DNA from: Variovorax sp. PBL-E5 | GTDB lineage: Bacteria; Pseudomonadota; Gammaproteobacteria; Burkholderiales; Burkholderiaceae_C | Length of the DNA stretch: 64,000 nucleotides | Direction: 5' to 3' | Assembly: GCF_901827185.1 (NCBI RefSeq) | Contig: NZ_LR594673.1 | Span: 62,001 to 126,000, forward strand | Shown here: in pieces, positions 18,917 to 27,651 of the stretch | Position numbering within the stretch: position 1 is the first letter of the stretch | Layout of the letters: every line of letters begins with the position of its first letter | Position numbers and translations under genes: made by a program | The notes under the pieces: generated by a model | Databases searched by the model: none | Told to the model about the DNA's origin: nothing | The model's input: only the letters and a program-made list of their open reading frames with translations

Positions 18917-18930
18917 TAAGCGGGCGCTTA
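18917..18930. promoter_or_regulatory. Inverted repeat TAAGCG-GG-CGCTTA, candidate TetR operator
   Basis: Two perfect 6-bp arms separated by 2 bp lie in the 229-bp gap between the divergent TetR gene (18889) and the fused permease gene (19119). The size, symmetry and closeness to the TetR start are typical of autoregulatory TetR operators. The repeat is seen directly; binding is inferred. Confidence 0.6.
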
Positions 18931-19118
18931 GTTAGCACAATGCGAAGATTGTCGAGATCGATCGAGACAACGATTTACTTGAGCGGAACACCTCACCCCA
19001 TGCAAGGATCCATAGATTCAATTTCGCCAAATGCAGGACCATCCGACACCTCGTCCGATGTCCGTGCTGACCATGATCGCGCGCACGCGTGCCATGGCTG
19101 GTCCCGGAGGCGCCCGAC

Positions 19119-20999
19119 ATGAGCATGCTCGGGCAATTGGTCTTCAGCGGTCTGGCGATGGGCAGCCTCTATGCGCTGGTCGCGCTGGGCCTGATCATGG
19201 TGTTCAAGTCCACCAACCTCATCAACTTCGCGTATGGCCAGATGGCCATGCTCTCCACCTTCTTCGGCTACACGCTGCTCGCCCAACTGGGCGTCGGCTA
19301 TGCCTTCGCATTCCTCGGCGCGCTGGTCTTCTCGGCACTGCTGGCTGTCCTCGTGCAACAGATGTTGCGGCCTGCGAAGAGCGGTTCTTCCGTCATCGTG
19401 GCCACGCTGGCGCTGTACATGATCTTCTCGGCGGTGGCGGGGCTGATCTGGGGCTGGGATCCGCAACCGTTTCCGACCGTGTTCGAAGGCAAGCCCTTCG
19501 CCCTGTTCGGCATCGTCGTCAGCCGGGAGGACCTGTTCAACCTTGCTGTCACCGTCCTGTTGATGCTGCTCCTGTTCGGATTCTTCAAGTTCACGATGAC
19601 CGGCATCGCCATGCGAGCACTGTCGCAGAACGTGACCGCGTCGAGCCTGATGGGCATCAGCGTCGATCGCATGTTCGCGATGACCTGGGGGCTGAGCGGC
19701 ATCCTGGGCGGCGTCGCGGGCTTCCTTGTCGCGCCCACCACCTTCCTCGACACCAACATGATGTCGGTGCTGTTGCTCAAGGCATTCACCGCGGCCGTGC
19801 TGGGTGGCTTCACCAGCTATCCGGGTGTCGTGATCGGCGGTCTCGTGCTGGGCATCCTCGAGAACCTGGTGGCAGGCTATGTGTCGACCGATCTCAAGGA
19901 CACTTTCTCGTTCGTGCTGCTGCTGGCCGTGCTCTGCGTTCGGCCGGAGGGCATCCTCGGCAAACGGGTCAGGATGCTGGGAAGGAAGTCTTCCGACGAT
20001 CATTCGCCTTTCGACTCCAGCAGCACGGGTCTTTCCACGGCGCGCAAGGCGGCCCTCGTGACTTTGGCGATTGCGTTTCCGCTGGTATTCCAGGACAACA
20101 GCTACGTCCTGTATTTCGCCTGCCTCGTCGGGATCTACATGGTCGTCGCGATCGGGCTCGACTTCCTGATCGGCTACACCGGACAGATCTCGCTCGGCCA
20201 TGCCGCTCTCTTTGCGATCGGCGCGTATTCGTCGGCATTGCTGACGATCCGTCTCGGCCTGCCTTTCTGGCTCGCGTTGCCTGCTGCCGGCGTCGTCGCC
20301 GGACTGGCCGGGCTGTTGCTCGGGCTCTCGGCACTTCGGCTGTCGGGGCTGTACCTCGCCATTGCCACGCTGGGACTGGGCGAAGCGTTGCCTCAGATTC
20401 TCCTGAAATGGGATGAGGTCACCAATGGCTACAACGGGCTGAAGCCCGCGAAACCAGCCTTCGGCTCGTTCGTGCTCGACAGCGAATTCAAGCTCTACTT
20501 CTTGATCCTCGCGGTTGTGGTCCTGGCGGTGTGGGTCACGAGCAATATCCTGCGCTCCAAGATCGGTCGCGCTTTCATCGCGTCGCGGGACAGCGAAGCG
20601 GGTGCCGAAGCGATGGGCATCCCGATTGCAAAGTACCGCATCCTGGCCTTCGTACTCAGCGCATTCTTGGCCGGCGTGGCGGGCAGCCTCTATGCGCATG
20701 TGGTCGGTTTCATCAGTCCGTCGGACTTCAACAGCTGGGTCTCGTTGACCTTCCTCTGCATGGTCTTCGTCGGCGGTATCGGAAGCATTGCGGGTGCCAT
20801 GCTCGGCGCGGCCTTCATGACCGCCGTTCCCCAGATCTTCGCCGGCAGCAAGAGCCTTTCGGGCATCCTCTTCGGCGGCGCCCTGCTGATCATCATCCTG
20901 TTCTTTCCCAAGGGCCTGGCCGGCATCTATCAGGTCGGGGCCAGATTCGTCGAACGCTTCATTCCCGCGAAGGTCGCTGCAAGGCGGGCCGAGCCATGA
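19119..20999 (+). CDS. Fused LivH-LivM branched-chain-type ABC permease
   Basis: A 626-residue membrane protein that joins the two permeases of a branched-chain-type importer in one chain. The LivH half (about 1-290) has GSLYALVALGLIMVFKSTN and INFAYGQMAMLS. The LivM half (about 310-626) has FLIGYTGQISLGHAALFAIG, SRDSEAGAEAMGIPIAKYR and GGIGSIAGAMLGAAF. The linker near 285-310 is short and polar. ATG 19119 has GGAGG eight bases upstream. It is the first gene of the second cluster and is followed by its two ATPases and binding protein. Such fusions are known, but the first cluster here uses separate permeases. Confidence 0.92.
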   Translation: MSMLGQLVFSGLAMGSLYALVALGLIMVFKSTNLINFAYGQMAMLSTFFGYTLLAQLGVGYAFAFLGALVFSALLAVLVQQMLRPAKSGSSVIVATLALYMIFSAVAGLIWGWDPQPFPTVFEGKPFALFGIVVSREDLFNLAVTVLLMLLLFGFFKFTMTGIAMRALSQNVTASSLMGISVDRMFAMTWGLSGILGGVAGFLVAPTTFLDTNMMSVLLLKAFTAAVLGGFTSYPGVVIGGLVLGILENLVAGYVSTDLKDTFSFVLLLAVLCVRPEGILGKRVRMLGRKSSDDHSPFDSSSTGLSTARKAALVTLAIAFPLVFQDNSYVLYFACLVGIYMVVAIGLDFLIGYTGQISLGHAALFAIGAYSSALLTIRLGLPFWLALPAAGVVAGLAGLLLGLSALRLSGLYLAIATLGLGEALPQILLKWDEVTNGYNGLKPAKPAFGSFVLDSEFKLYFLILAVVVLAVWVTSNILRSKIGRAFIASRDSEAGAEAMGIPIAKYRILAFVLSAFLAGVAGSLYAHVVGFISPSDFNSWVSLTFLCMVFVGGIGSIAGAMLGAAFMTAVPQIFAGSKSLSGILFGGALLIIILFFPKGLAGIYQVGARFVERFIPAKVAARRAEP

Positions 21000-21805
21000 C
21001 CCGCGGTACTGGGCAACCACTCCTCGAGATCGCCGGTCTGTCAATAAGCTTCGGCGGATTGAAGGCCATCGATTCGCTCGACCTCGTCGTCGACGAAGGC
21101 GCCATCGTGGGGCTCATTGGCCCGAACGGCGCCGGCAAGACGACCGTGTTCAATTGCATCGCGCGCTATTACAAGCCCGACAGCGGCCGCATCACGATGG
21201 GCGGCTTCGACCTGCTTTCCGCGCGTCCGCACGAAGTCCTGCCGCGGGGCATCGCGAGAACCTTTCAGAACATGGAACTCTTCAAGAGCATGACGGTTCA
21301 GGACAACCTCCTGGTCGGCCAGCACGGTGCCATCAAGGCCGGCTTCTGCAGTGCAGCCTTGTCCCTCGGCAAGTCGCGTGCGAGCGAAGCGGCGGTCAGG
21401 CGCAGGGCGGCCGAGGTCATGAACCGGTTCGGCCTTTCGCCTTATGCTCATTCGACGGTGACTTCACTGCCCTACGGCGTGCAGAAGATGGTGGAGTTCG
21501 GTCGCGCATTGGTGTCTTCCCCGCGGCTCATTCTCCTGGACGAACCGGCGGCCGGTCTCAACCCGAGCGAGACAAAAGAACTCACGAAACTGATTCGTCA
21601 ACTGCGAGACGAAGACGGCATCTCCGTCCTGCTCGTGGAGCATGACATGGGTCTGGTGCGCAGTATCTGCGACGAGATCTGCGTCGTCGACTTCGGCAAG
21701 CGCATCGCGCACGGCACACCCGAAGAGATCAGCCGCGACGCCCGCGTCATCGAGGCCTATCTCGGCAAACAGAACGAGGAAGAGGTCGCGCATGCTGGTG
21801 CTTGA
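20996..21805 (+). CDS. ABC transporter ATP-binding protein, LivG type
   Basis: A 269-residue ATPase whose ATG overlaps the permease stop. Walker A is GPNGAGKTT, the signature is degenerate (LPYGVQKMVEFGRAL), Walker B is LILLDEPAAGLNP, and the H-loop is LLVEHDMGLV. These are LivG traits. It pairs with LivF at 21792, overlapping it by 14 bp, and energises the fused permease at 19119. Confidence 0.93.
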   Translation: MTRGTGQPLLEIAGLSISFGGLKAIDSLDLVVDEGAIVGLIGPNGAGKTTVFNCIARYYKPDSGRITMGGFDLLSARPHEVLPRGIARTFQNMELFKSMTVQDNLLVGQHGAIKAGFCSAALSLGKSRASEAAVRRRAAEVMNRFGLSPYAHSTVTSLPYGVQKMVEFGRALVSSPRLILLDEPAAGLNPSETKELTKLIRQLRDEDGISVLLVEHDMGLVRSICDEICVVDFGKRIAHGTPEEISRDARVIEAYLGKQNEEEVAHAGA

Positions 21806-22496
21806 CGACATCCACGCGAGCTACGGCAGCGTCAAGGCGCTCAAGGGCATTTCGCTGCGGGTCGAGAAGAGTGCGGTCGTCGCGCTGCTGGGCGCCAACG
21901 GCGCGGGCAAGTCCACCATCCTGAAGAGCATCAGCAACCTGCTGCGCCCGCGCAGTGGTGCGATCAGCTTCGAGGGCGAACGCATCGAGCGTTCGAAACC
22001 TGAACGCATCGTCGAACGCGGAATCGTGATGGTGCCGGAGGGCCGCCAGGTCTTTCCGGAGCTGACGGTGGCAGAGAACCTCAGGCTCGGCAGCTATACG
22101 CGCCGGGATCGCGCCGAAGTCGCGCGCGATCTCGACGACGTGCTGCAACTCTTCCCGATCCTGAAGAGCAAGCTCGCGAGCATGGCTGGAACATTGAGCG
22201 GTGGCCAGCAGCAGATGCTCGCCATCGGCCGCGGCCTCATGGCCAAACCCAAGTTGCTGTTGCTGGACGAACCTTCGCTGGGCCTGGCCCCGATCCTGGT
22301 CCAGGAAATCTTCTCGATCATCCGTGCGATCAACAAGCGTGGAACGACCATTCTGCTGGTCGAGCAGAACGCCAACATGGCGCTCGATATCTCCGACTAC
22401 GCGTATGTCCTCGAAACGGGCGAGATCTCCTGCGAAGGCCCGGCAGCCGAACTCAAGCGCAACGACGAGGTGCGTCGTTCCTATCTCGGCGGGTGA
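21792..22496 (+). CDS. ABC transporter ATP-binding protein, LivF type
   Basis: A 234-residue ATPase with Walker A GANGAGKST, signature LSGGQQQML, Walker B LLLLDEPSLGLAP and LLVEQNANMAL in place of the H-loop. It starts inside the 3' end of the LivG gene, so coupling is likely. It completes the nucleotide-binding pair of the second importer. Confidence 0.93.
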   Translation: MLVLDDIHASYGSVKALKGISLRVEKSAVVALLGANGAGKSTILKSISNLLRPRSGAISFEGERIERSKPERIVERGIVMVPEGRQVFPELTVAENLRLGSYTRRDRAEVARDLDDVLQLFPILKSKLASMAGTLSGGQQQMLAIGRGLMAKPKLLLLDEPSLGLAPILVQEIFSIIRAINKRGTTILLVEQNANMALDISDYAYVLETGEISCEGPAAELKRNDEVRRSYLGG

Positions 22497-22537
22497 TCCG
22501 TGGCGCGACCGATCTTTCAATGACAAAGGAAACAGGT

Positions 22538-23719
22538 ATGAACTTCCAGAAATCTTCGGCACGACGGGCCGTCCGCTGCTGGGCGGCGGCATCCGCATGG
22601 GCGCTGTCGGGCCTTTGCGCCGCGCAGGCGCCTTCGACCGTGCCAGGCGTCACGGCCGACAGCATTCTCATCGGCGCGAACGCGACGATCACGGGTCCCC
22701 TGGCCGCTGCCGGTGGCGTGATCTACCCGACGATCGATGCTTACTTCAAGAAGACGAACGACGAGGGCGGAATCAACGGGCGCAAGCTCAAGTTCGTCTA
22801 TTACGACGATGCCTACGATCCGTCGAAGACCGTCGGGGTCGCGAAGAAGCTGGTGGAAGTCGACAAGGTCTTCATGATGAACACACTCGGCGCCGGCACG
22901 ACCGCGGCCATTGCCGACTATCTCGCCGAGCGCAACGTTCCCGTCGTGCCCGCGATCACCGGCAGCAAGAAGCTGCTCGCCTACAAGAACATCTTCCAGA
23001 TGTACCCCGACTACGGTACCGACGGCAAGACGCTCGCGCGCTACGCGATCGACAAGCTGCACGCGAAGTCGGTCGCCATCTGGTATCAGAACGACGACTT
23101 CGGCAAGGACGAAGTGGCCGCGGTGACCGAGGAGTTGAAGAAGGACAAGATGCAGCCCGTGGTTGCGTTGCCCTACAACCCCACCGACATGGACTTCAGC
23201 TCGTCGGTCCTGAAACTGAAGGCCGCGAATCCCGATGTGGTCATCCTTGCGCCGGCGCAGAAGCCCGCCGCGCAATTCCTCAAGGATGCCGCCAAGCTCG
23301 GCCTGAAGACGCAGTTCCTCGTGAGCTATGCGGCCGCCGACATCTCGGTCAGCAACCTGGCCGGACCGGCGGCCGAGGGCGTCATCTTCTCCTCCTATCA
23401 AAAGACGCTGGTGGCCGAACCGAACGATCCCAAGATGAAGGAACTCAAGGAATTCGCGGCCAAGTACCTGCCGGGCAAGGAAGTCAGCCACTACATGTTC
23501 CTCGGGACCTACGTTGCCCAATTGACGGTGGAGGCGCTCAAGCGCGCCGGCCCGGACCTCACGCGCGAGAAGGTCATCAAGGCGATGGAGGAGATGAAGG
23601 ACTGGAACGGCGCCTGGATCGTCGACAACGTCAGCTACGGTCCCGACCAGCATGGCCTGGGCGCGACGGCCATGTACTTCATGAAGATTCAGAACGGCAA
23701 GTTCGTCAAGGTCCAGTGA
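22538..23719 (+). CDS. Branched-chain-type ABC transporter substrate-binding protein
   Basis: A 393-residue periplasmic binding protein. AAAGGA lies 7 bp before ATG 22538, which is preferred over upstream in-frame starts at 22493 and 22520. The signal peptide runs to about LSGLCAAQA. The mature start VPGVTADSILIGANATITGP is typical of the LivJ/K fold. It is the binding component for the transporter at 19119-22496. The ligand is unknown; the enzyme genes that follow suggest a ketone- or acyl-bearing compound rather than an amino acid. Confidence 0.92.
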   Translation: MNFQKSSARRAVRCWAAASAWALSGLCAAQAPSTVPGVTADSILIGANATITGPLAAAGGVIYPTIDAYFKKTNDEGGINGRKLKFVYYDDAYDPSKTVGVAKKLVEVDKVFMMNTLGAGTTAAIADYLAERNVPVVPAITGSKKLLAYKNIFQMYPDYGTDGKTLARYAIDKLHAKSVAIWYQNDDFGKDEVAAVTEELKKDKMQPVVALPYNPTDMDFSSSVLKLKAANPDVVILAPAQKPAAQFLKDAAKLGLKTQFLVSYAAADISVSNLAGPAAEGVIFSSYQKTLVAEPNDPKMKELKEFAAKYLPGKEVSHYMFLGTYVAQLTVEALKRAGPDLTREKVIKAMEEMKDWNGAWIVDNVSYGPDQHGLGATAMYFMKIQNGKFVKVQ

Positions 23720-23771
23720 TCGGCCGGGTCGACGCATCTTCAACGTGAACACTTCAGGAAAGGTCCAACAG

Positions 23772-24581
23772 ATGGCAAATCAGGTGAGCGGGCGCTTCAG
23801 TCCCGAGAATTTCGGCTTCACGATGCCGGTGAGCAATCCGCCGATCGACCGGCCGCCCTACTATTTTCGCAATGTCGAGTCGATGAGCTTCGTCTACGAG
23901 ACCTCGACCGAAGCCGCCGCGTCGATCCTTCCCCAAGGCCTGATGCTGCCGGAGAAGAACGCGACCGCGCTGGTCACGTTCAATCGCTTCCACTTCAGCA
24001 CGGTCGGTTGCTACAACGAAGCGATCTTCGGCATCAATTGCTTCTGGGAGGGCGAGGCCGTCATCTATTACGACACCATCCTGGTCGACAACGAGGTAGG
24101 CCTGATCACCGGACGCGAACCCTACGGCTTCGGCAAGCTCTTCGCCAATATCAAGTTCGAACGCGAGAACAACCTGATCGTGGCCTACGCCGAGCGGCCG
24201 ACGGGGAAGCGACTGGTCACGGGCGTGGTGCGGCCGCGGGATCTGCTTCAGCCCGGGCCGAGTGCGCCGGCCGTCACGCTCAAGGTCATCCCGAGCCCGG
24301 AGGAGGGCGCGCCGCCCGAGGTCTGCGAACTGGTGATGGTCAGAACCGAGAAAAGTACCGTGACCGGCTCCGATGGCAAGGTCGAAGCGTTCACCGGTCC
24401 GGGCAATGTGAGCTTCGATTCGGACTCGGTGCTCAATCCCTGCTTCAAGCTGCCCGTGGAGAAGATGGTCCGGGCTTCGTGGGGCTACTACAACTTCACC
24501 CTGCCTTACGGCAAGGTGTTGAAGCGCTACCCGCCCTGCGTGGCCGCGACCTGCGACGTCAACGGGGTCCCTCGTGCCTGA
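23772..24581 (+). CDS. Acetoacetate decarboxylase family protein
   Basis: A 269-residue member of the acetoacetate decarboxylase superfamily. The active-site segment GREPYGFGKLF (114-124) aligns with the Clostridium enzyme's GRE...GFPKK, so the Schiff-base lysine is K122, but the second lysine that tunes its pKa is replaced by leucine. The acidic residues that precede it in true decarboxylases are not obvious. It may act as a hydratase, aldolase or decarboxylase on a beta-keto acid. ATG 23772 follows AGGAAAGG. It lies directly after the binding protein and overlaps the next SDR gene by 8 bp. Confidence 0.85.
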   Translation: MANQVSGRFSPENFGFTMPVSNPPIDRPPYYFRNVESMSFVYETSTEAAASILPQGLMLPEKNATALVTFNRFHFSTVGCYNEAIFGINCFWEGEAVIYYDTILVDNEVGLITGREPYGFGKLFANIKFERENNLIVAYAERPTGKRLVTGVVRPRDLLQPGPSAPAVTLKVIPSPEEGAPPEVCELVMVRTEKSTVTGSDGKVEAFTGPGNVSFDSDSVLNPCFKLPVEKMVRASWGYYNFTLPYGKVLKRYPPCVAATCDVNGVPRA

Positions 24582-25368
24582 CAGGCGACCCGGCGCGCTG
24601 GACTTCACCGCGAAGACCGCGCTCGTCACGGGTGGGGGCGGCGGCATCGGCCGCGCCGCGGCACTGGCGTTCGCGAATGCCGGCGCCAATGTCGTGGTGG
24701 TCGACGTGAACGCCGAGCTCGGCGAAGCGGCGGTCGCCTCGATCACGGGCCTGGGCGGCATGGCCGTCTTCGTGCAGGCCGATGTCTCGAGGGCGCAGGA
24801 TGTGGTCCAGTACGTGCGCGCGGCGATCGGGGCCTACGACCGCATCGACGTCTTCGTCAACAACGCTGCCTGGGAGGGCGAGGTGCGCAGCCTCGTCGAC
24901 TACCCGGACGATGTGTTCGACAAGGTCATCGCCATCAACCTGCGCGGCGTCTTTCTGGGGCTCAAGCACGTGCTGCCCGTGATGTACGCGCAAAGGCGCG
25001 GCGCGGTCATCAATACCGCGTCGATCGCGGGCCATGTGGGCTCACCCGGACTGGTCGCCTACACCGCCAGCAAGCATGCCGTGCTGGGCATGACGAAGAC
25101 CGCCGCGCTCGAGGGAGCGAGGTTTGGCGTCCGCGTGAACGCGGTGTGTCCGGGCGCGGTCGACACGCCGATGCTGCGCTCGCTCGCCAAGGGCAAGGAA
25201 CCGACGCAGGTGGAGGTCGCGATGCAGAAGTACGCCGACGATTCGCCGAATGGCCGTCTCGCGGAACCCCTGGACATCGCGAATGCGATGCTCTTCCTGG
25301 CCTCCGATCTGTCAAGCCACATGTCCGGACAGAGCCTTCGCATCGATGGCGGCCGGGTCATGCTCTAG
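24574..25368 (+). CDS. SDR family oxidoreductase
   Basis: A 264-residue classical SDR that starts with GTG 24574 inside the end of the previous gene. The cofactor loop is TGGGGGIG, the structural motif is VNNAAWEG, and the active site is NTASIAG with VAYTASKHA (YxxxK). The C-terminus ends GQSLRIDGGRVML. It probably oxidises or reduces a hydroxyl or keto group generated by its neighbours. The substrate is not readable. Confidence 0.9.
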   Translation: MPDRRPGALDFTAKTALVTGGGGGIGRAAALAFANAGANVVVVDVNAELGEAAVASITGLGGMAVFVQADVSRAQDVVQYVRAAIGAYDRIDVFVNNAAWEGEVRSLVDYPDDVFDKVIAINLRGVFLGLKHVLPVMYAQRRGAVINTASIAGHVGSPGLVAYTASKHAVLGMTKTAALEGARFGVRVNAVCPGAVDTPMLRSLAKGKEPTQVEVAMQKYADDSPNGRLAEPLDIANAMLFLASDLSSHMSGQSLRIDGGRVML

Positions 25369-25376
25369 GAGGCCGC

Positions 25377-26075
25377 ATGGTCGTCAGGATGAGCATCTTC
25401 CGGAAGAAGACCGCGCTCGGGACCGAAGCGTTCCGAACCCATTGGAAGAAGATCCATGCGCCGATCGCGATGCGCATCCCGGGTCTGCAGCGCTACGAGC
25501 AGAACGTCGTGGTTGGGCGATTCGCTTCGAACGCGTCGTCGGGGCAGGAAAAGGCGATGGTCATCGACGGCATATGCAAGCTGTTGTTCCCGGACCCTTC
25601 GGCGATGCAGGGCGTGTTCTCACCCGAGATGAAGCAGCAGCTGATGGACGACGAGGCGAAGTTCATCGAAGCGCTGCGGACCTTCGTCGTCGATCAGGAG
25701 GTTGTTGTCTCGGCCGCGGAAAAGCCACTGACGAAGATCGTTGCCTTCGTCACTCGCGGGCCCGGCGTGGGCGCTTCCGACTTCACGATGCGCTGGAAGC
25801 GCGATCGTGTCACCTGGGCCGCCACCGTCCCCGACCTCGAAGGCTACACGCAGAATTTCGTGACCAGCCGCACGATCGAGCGAGGCGAGGCCACCTACGA
25901 GCAAGTGCCGATCGACTGCATCGACGAGATCTGGGTCGGCGACCGTTCGCCGCACACGATGCGCGATGCGATCGACCGTCTCCACGCGCGGGCCGGGGCA
26001 CTGGAAGCGTCGGTGTACAGCTTCATCGTCGACGTCCATGTGCCGACGCGAGTGGAAGTCGGAGTGCAGCCATGA
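25377..26075 (+). CDS. EthD-domain protein with two repeats
   Basis: A 232-residue protein made of two related halves of about 110 residues. The first carries FRTHWKKIHAPIAMRIPGL and the second FTMRWKRDRVTWAATVPDLEGY, both matching the W-K...H-A...PGL pattern of EthD ferredoxin-like dimeric alpha/beta barrels. EthD proteins occur beside monooxygenases and in polyketide or ether degradation, often as cyclases, decarboxylases or accessory proteins. AGGAGG lies 4 bp before ATG 25377; ATG 25389 is an alternative. It is encoded between two SDR genes. Its chemistry is unknown. Confidence 0.8.
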   Translation: MVVRMSIFRKKTALGTEAFRTHWKKIHAPIAMRIPGLQRYEQNVVVGRFASNASSGQEKAMVIDGICKLLFPDPSAMQGVFSPEMKQQLMDDEAKFIEALRTFVVDQEVVVSAAEKPLTKIVAFVTRGPGVGASDFTMRWKRDRVTWAATVPDLEGYTQNFVTSRTIERGEATYEQVPIDCIDEIWVGDRSPHTMRDAIDRLHARAGALEASVYSFIVDVHVPTRVEVGVQP

Positions 26076-26887
26076 TCGACGCGCAAGCATTGCACGCAGC
26101 GCACGGAACGCAGGACAGCGCGAGCAGTTCTTTGGCCGGCAAGACCGTGCTTGTCACCGGTGCTTCCAGCGGTATTGGCCAGGGCATCGCAATCGAGTTG
26201 GCGCGCCTGGGCGCGGATGTCGCGGTCAACTACGTTCGCAACGCAGCCGGTGCGCAAGAGACGGTCGGTGCCGTACGTGCGCTGGGCGTCCGAGCCGAGG
26301 CATTTCGATGCGACGTCTCCTCCCGCGCCGATCTCTTCGGGATGATCGAGAGCATCGACGCGGTCCTGGGCGGACCGGACATCGTGGTGTCCAACTCGGT
26401 GGAGGTGCTGACCAAGCCGCTGATGGACGTGACAGAGGCCGAGTGGCAACGCGCGATGGAGATCACATGCTCCGCATTCCTGTACCTCGCCCAGGCGAGC
26501 GCGCCGATCATGCGCCGTCGTGGCGCGGGCTGGCTCATCGGCATCACGTCACTCGGCGCGCATCGGGTGCTCGACGACTATGCACTGCTCGGCGTGCCCA
26601 AGGCCGCGCTGGAGCACCTGATGCGCTACCTGGCCGCAGAGTTGCGGCCGCAAGGCATCCGTGTCAACGCCGTGTCGCCGGGTGCAGTCAAGACGGCAGC
26701 CATGCGTGCCGTGCGCGGCGATGAGCTTGCGGAAGAACGCATGGCAATGTTTCGCGCGACTGCACCCGCGCGCCAGACGGCGATGCCGGCGGACATCGGC
26801 CGTCTCGTCGCCTTTCTGTGTTCGCCGCAGGCCGACCTGGTGGTCGGTCAGACGCTCGTCATCGACGGCGGCATGAGCTTGTACTGA
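26072..26887 (+). CDS. FabL-like enoyl reductase of the SDR family (Y-x6-K site)
   Basis: A 271-residue SDR starting at an ATG that overlaps the EthD stop. The nucleotide loop TGASSGIG is classical, but the catalytic spacing is Y170-ALLGVP-K177, that is Y-x6-K, as in enoyl-ACP reductases FabI and FabL, not the Y-x3-K of ordinary SDRs. The segment PKAALEHLMRYLAAELRPQG closely follows my memory of Bacillus FabL. It may reduce an enoyl-CoA or enoyl-ACP thioester or another conjugated carbonyl. As the last gene of a catabolic operon it is unlikely to be the housekeeping fatty-acid enzyme. Confidence 0.85.
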   Translation: MIDAQALHAAHGTQDSASSSLAGKTVLVTGASSGIGQGIAIELARLGADVAVNYVRNAAGAQETVGAVRALGVRAEAFRCDVSSRADLFGMIESIDAVLGGPDIVVSNSVEVLTKPLMDVTEAEWQRAMEITCSAFLYLAQASAPIMRRRGAGWLIGITSLGAHRVLDDYALLGVPKAALEHLMRYLAAELRPQGIRVNAVSPGAVKTAAMRAVRGDELAEERMAMFRATAPARQTAMPADIGRLVAFLCSPQADLVVGQTLVIDGGMSLY

Positions 26888-26959
26888 TCTCAGCATGTTG
26901 GGTGTGACGTCGATGGTCTTCATGCCGGCGTCCGCGCAGCGTGCGCTTCTCGTCCTTGC

Positions 26960-27649
26960 CTAACTCGTGCCAGCCGCCTTGAGCCTGTCCACCATTGCCG
27001 CATAGCCGCGCGTACGCGCCAGCTGCAGCGGCGTATTTCCCTGCCGGTCGGCCAGTTGCAGGTCGGCCCCGGCATCGACCAGCCAACCCAGGGTGCGCTG
27101 ATGCCGCGCGCCGCCGTCGCCGAGCACGATCGATTCGATCACTGCCGTCCAGTGCAGGTTGTTCACATGGTCCAGCGGCGCGCCGGCCGCGATGAGCTGG
27201 CGCACCACCTCGTCGTGGCCGAGGTGCGCGGCCGCAATCAGCGCGGTGCCGTCGTAGCGGCTGGTGGTCTGCTTCGCACTCGCGCCGAGCGACAGCAGCA
27301 GCGCCAGCGTCATGGGGTCGTCGGCCACGGCCGCGATGGTCACTGCGTCGTAGCGATCGTCGTCGAGCGTATCGAGCCTGGCGCCCGCCTGGACCAGCAC
27401 GCGGATGGCTTCGCGCTGGTGCGCATGCGTGGCCACGTGCAACGCGGTGCGGCCGCGGCCATCGCGCGCCTGCAGATCGGCGCCGTGCCGGATCAGCGCG
27501 CCGAGTCGCGGCAGGTCGCCGGACCATGCGGCCCGGTGCAATCCGCCGTAGGCCTGCACCTCGCCCGGCGACGGGGCCACCTGGGCGTTCGCCTGCGTCG
27601 CCGCCGCGGCCATCGCGAGCAGCCACAGGCCCAGATCGCGCCGCCGCAT
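26960..27649 (-). CDS. Exported ankyrin-repeat protein
   Basis: A 229-residue protein with a signal peptide (LGLWLLAMAAAATQANAQ) followed by about six ankyrin repeats. Clear ones include GLHRAAWSGDLPRLGALIRHGAD, cut here as GLHRAAWSGDLP and LIRHGADL, then GRTALHVATHAHQREAIRVL, GTALIAAAHLGHDEVVRQLI and GNTPLQLARTRGYAAMVDRL. It probably acts as a periplasmic protein-protein interaction module. It lies 2 bp after the GlcG/HbpS gene on the same strand, so the two are likely one operon. A periplasmic ankyrin protein beside a haem-binding-type protein recalls catalase or oxidative-stress partners, but that is inference. Confidence 0.85.
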   Translation of the reverse strand: MRRRDLGLWLLAMAAAATQANAQVAPSPGEVQAYGGLHRAAWSGDLPRLGALIRHGADLQARDGRGRTALHVATHAHQREAIRVLVQAGARLDTLDDDRYDAVTIAAVADDPMTLALLLSLGASAKQTTSRYDGTALIAAAHLGHDEVVRQLIAAGAPLDHVNNLHWTAVIESIVLGDGGARHQRTLGWLVDAGADLQLADRQGNTPLQLARTRGYAAMVDRLKAAGTS

Positions 27650-27651
27650 GA

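Noticed and set aside
18993..21044. A 683-codon minus-strand frame opposite the fused permease.
   Set aside because: Same shadow effect; no start signal or domain, and the opposing gene is certain.
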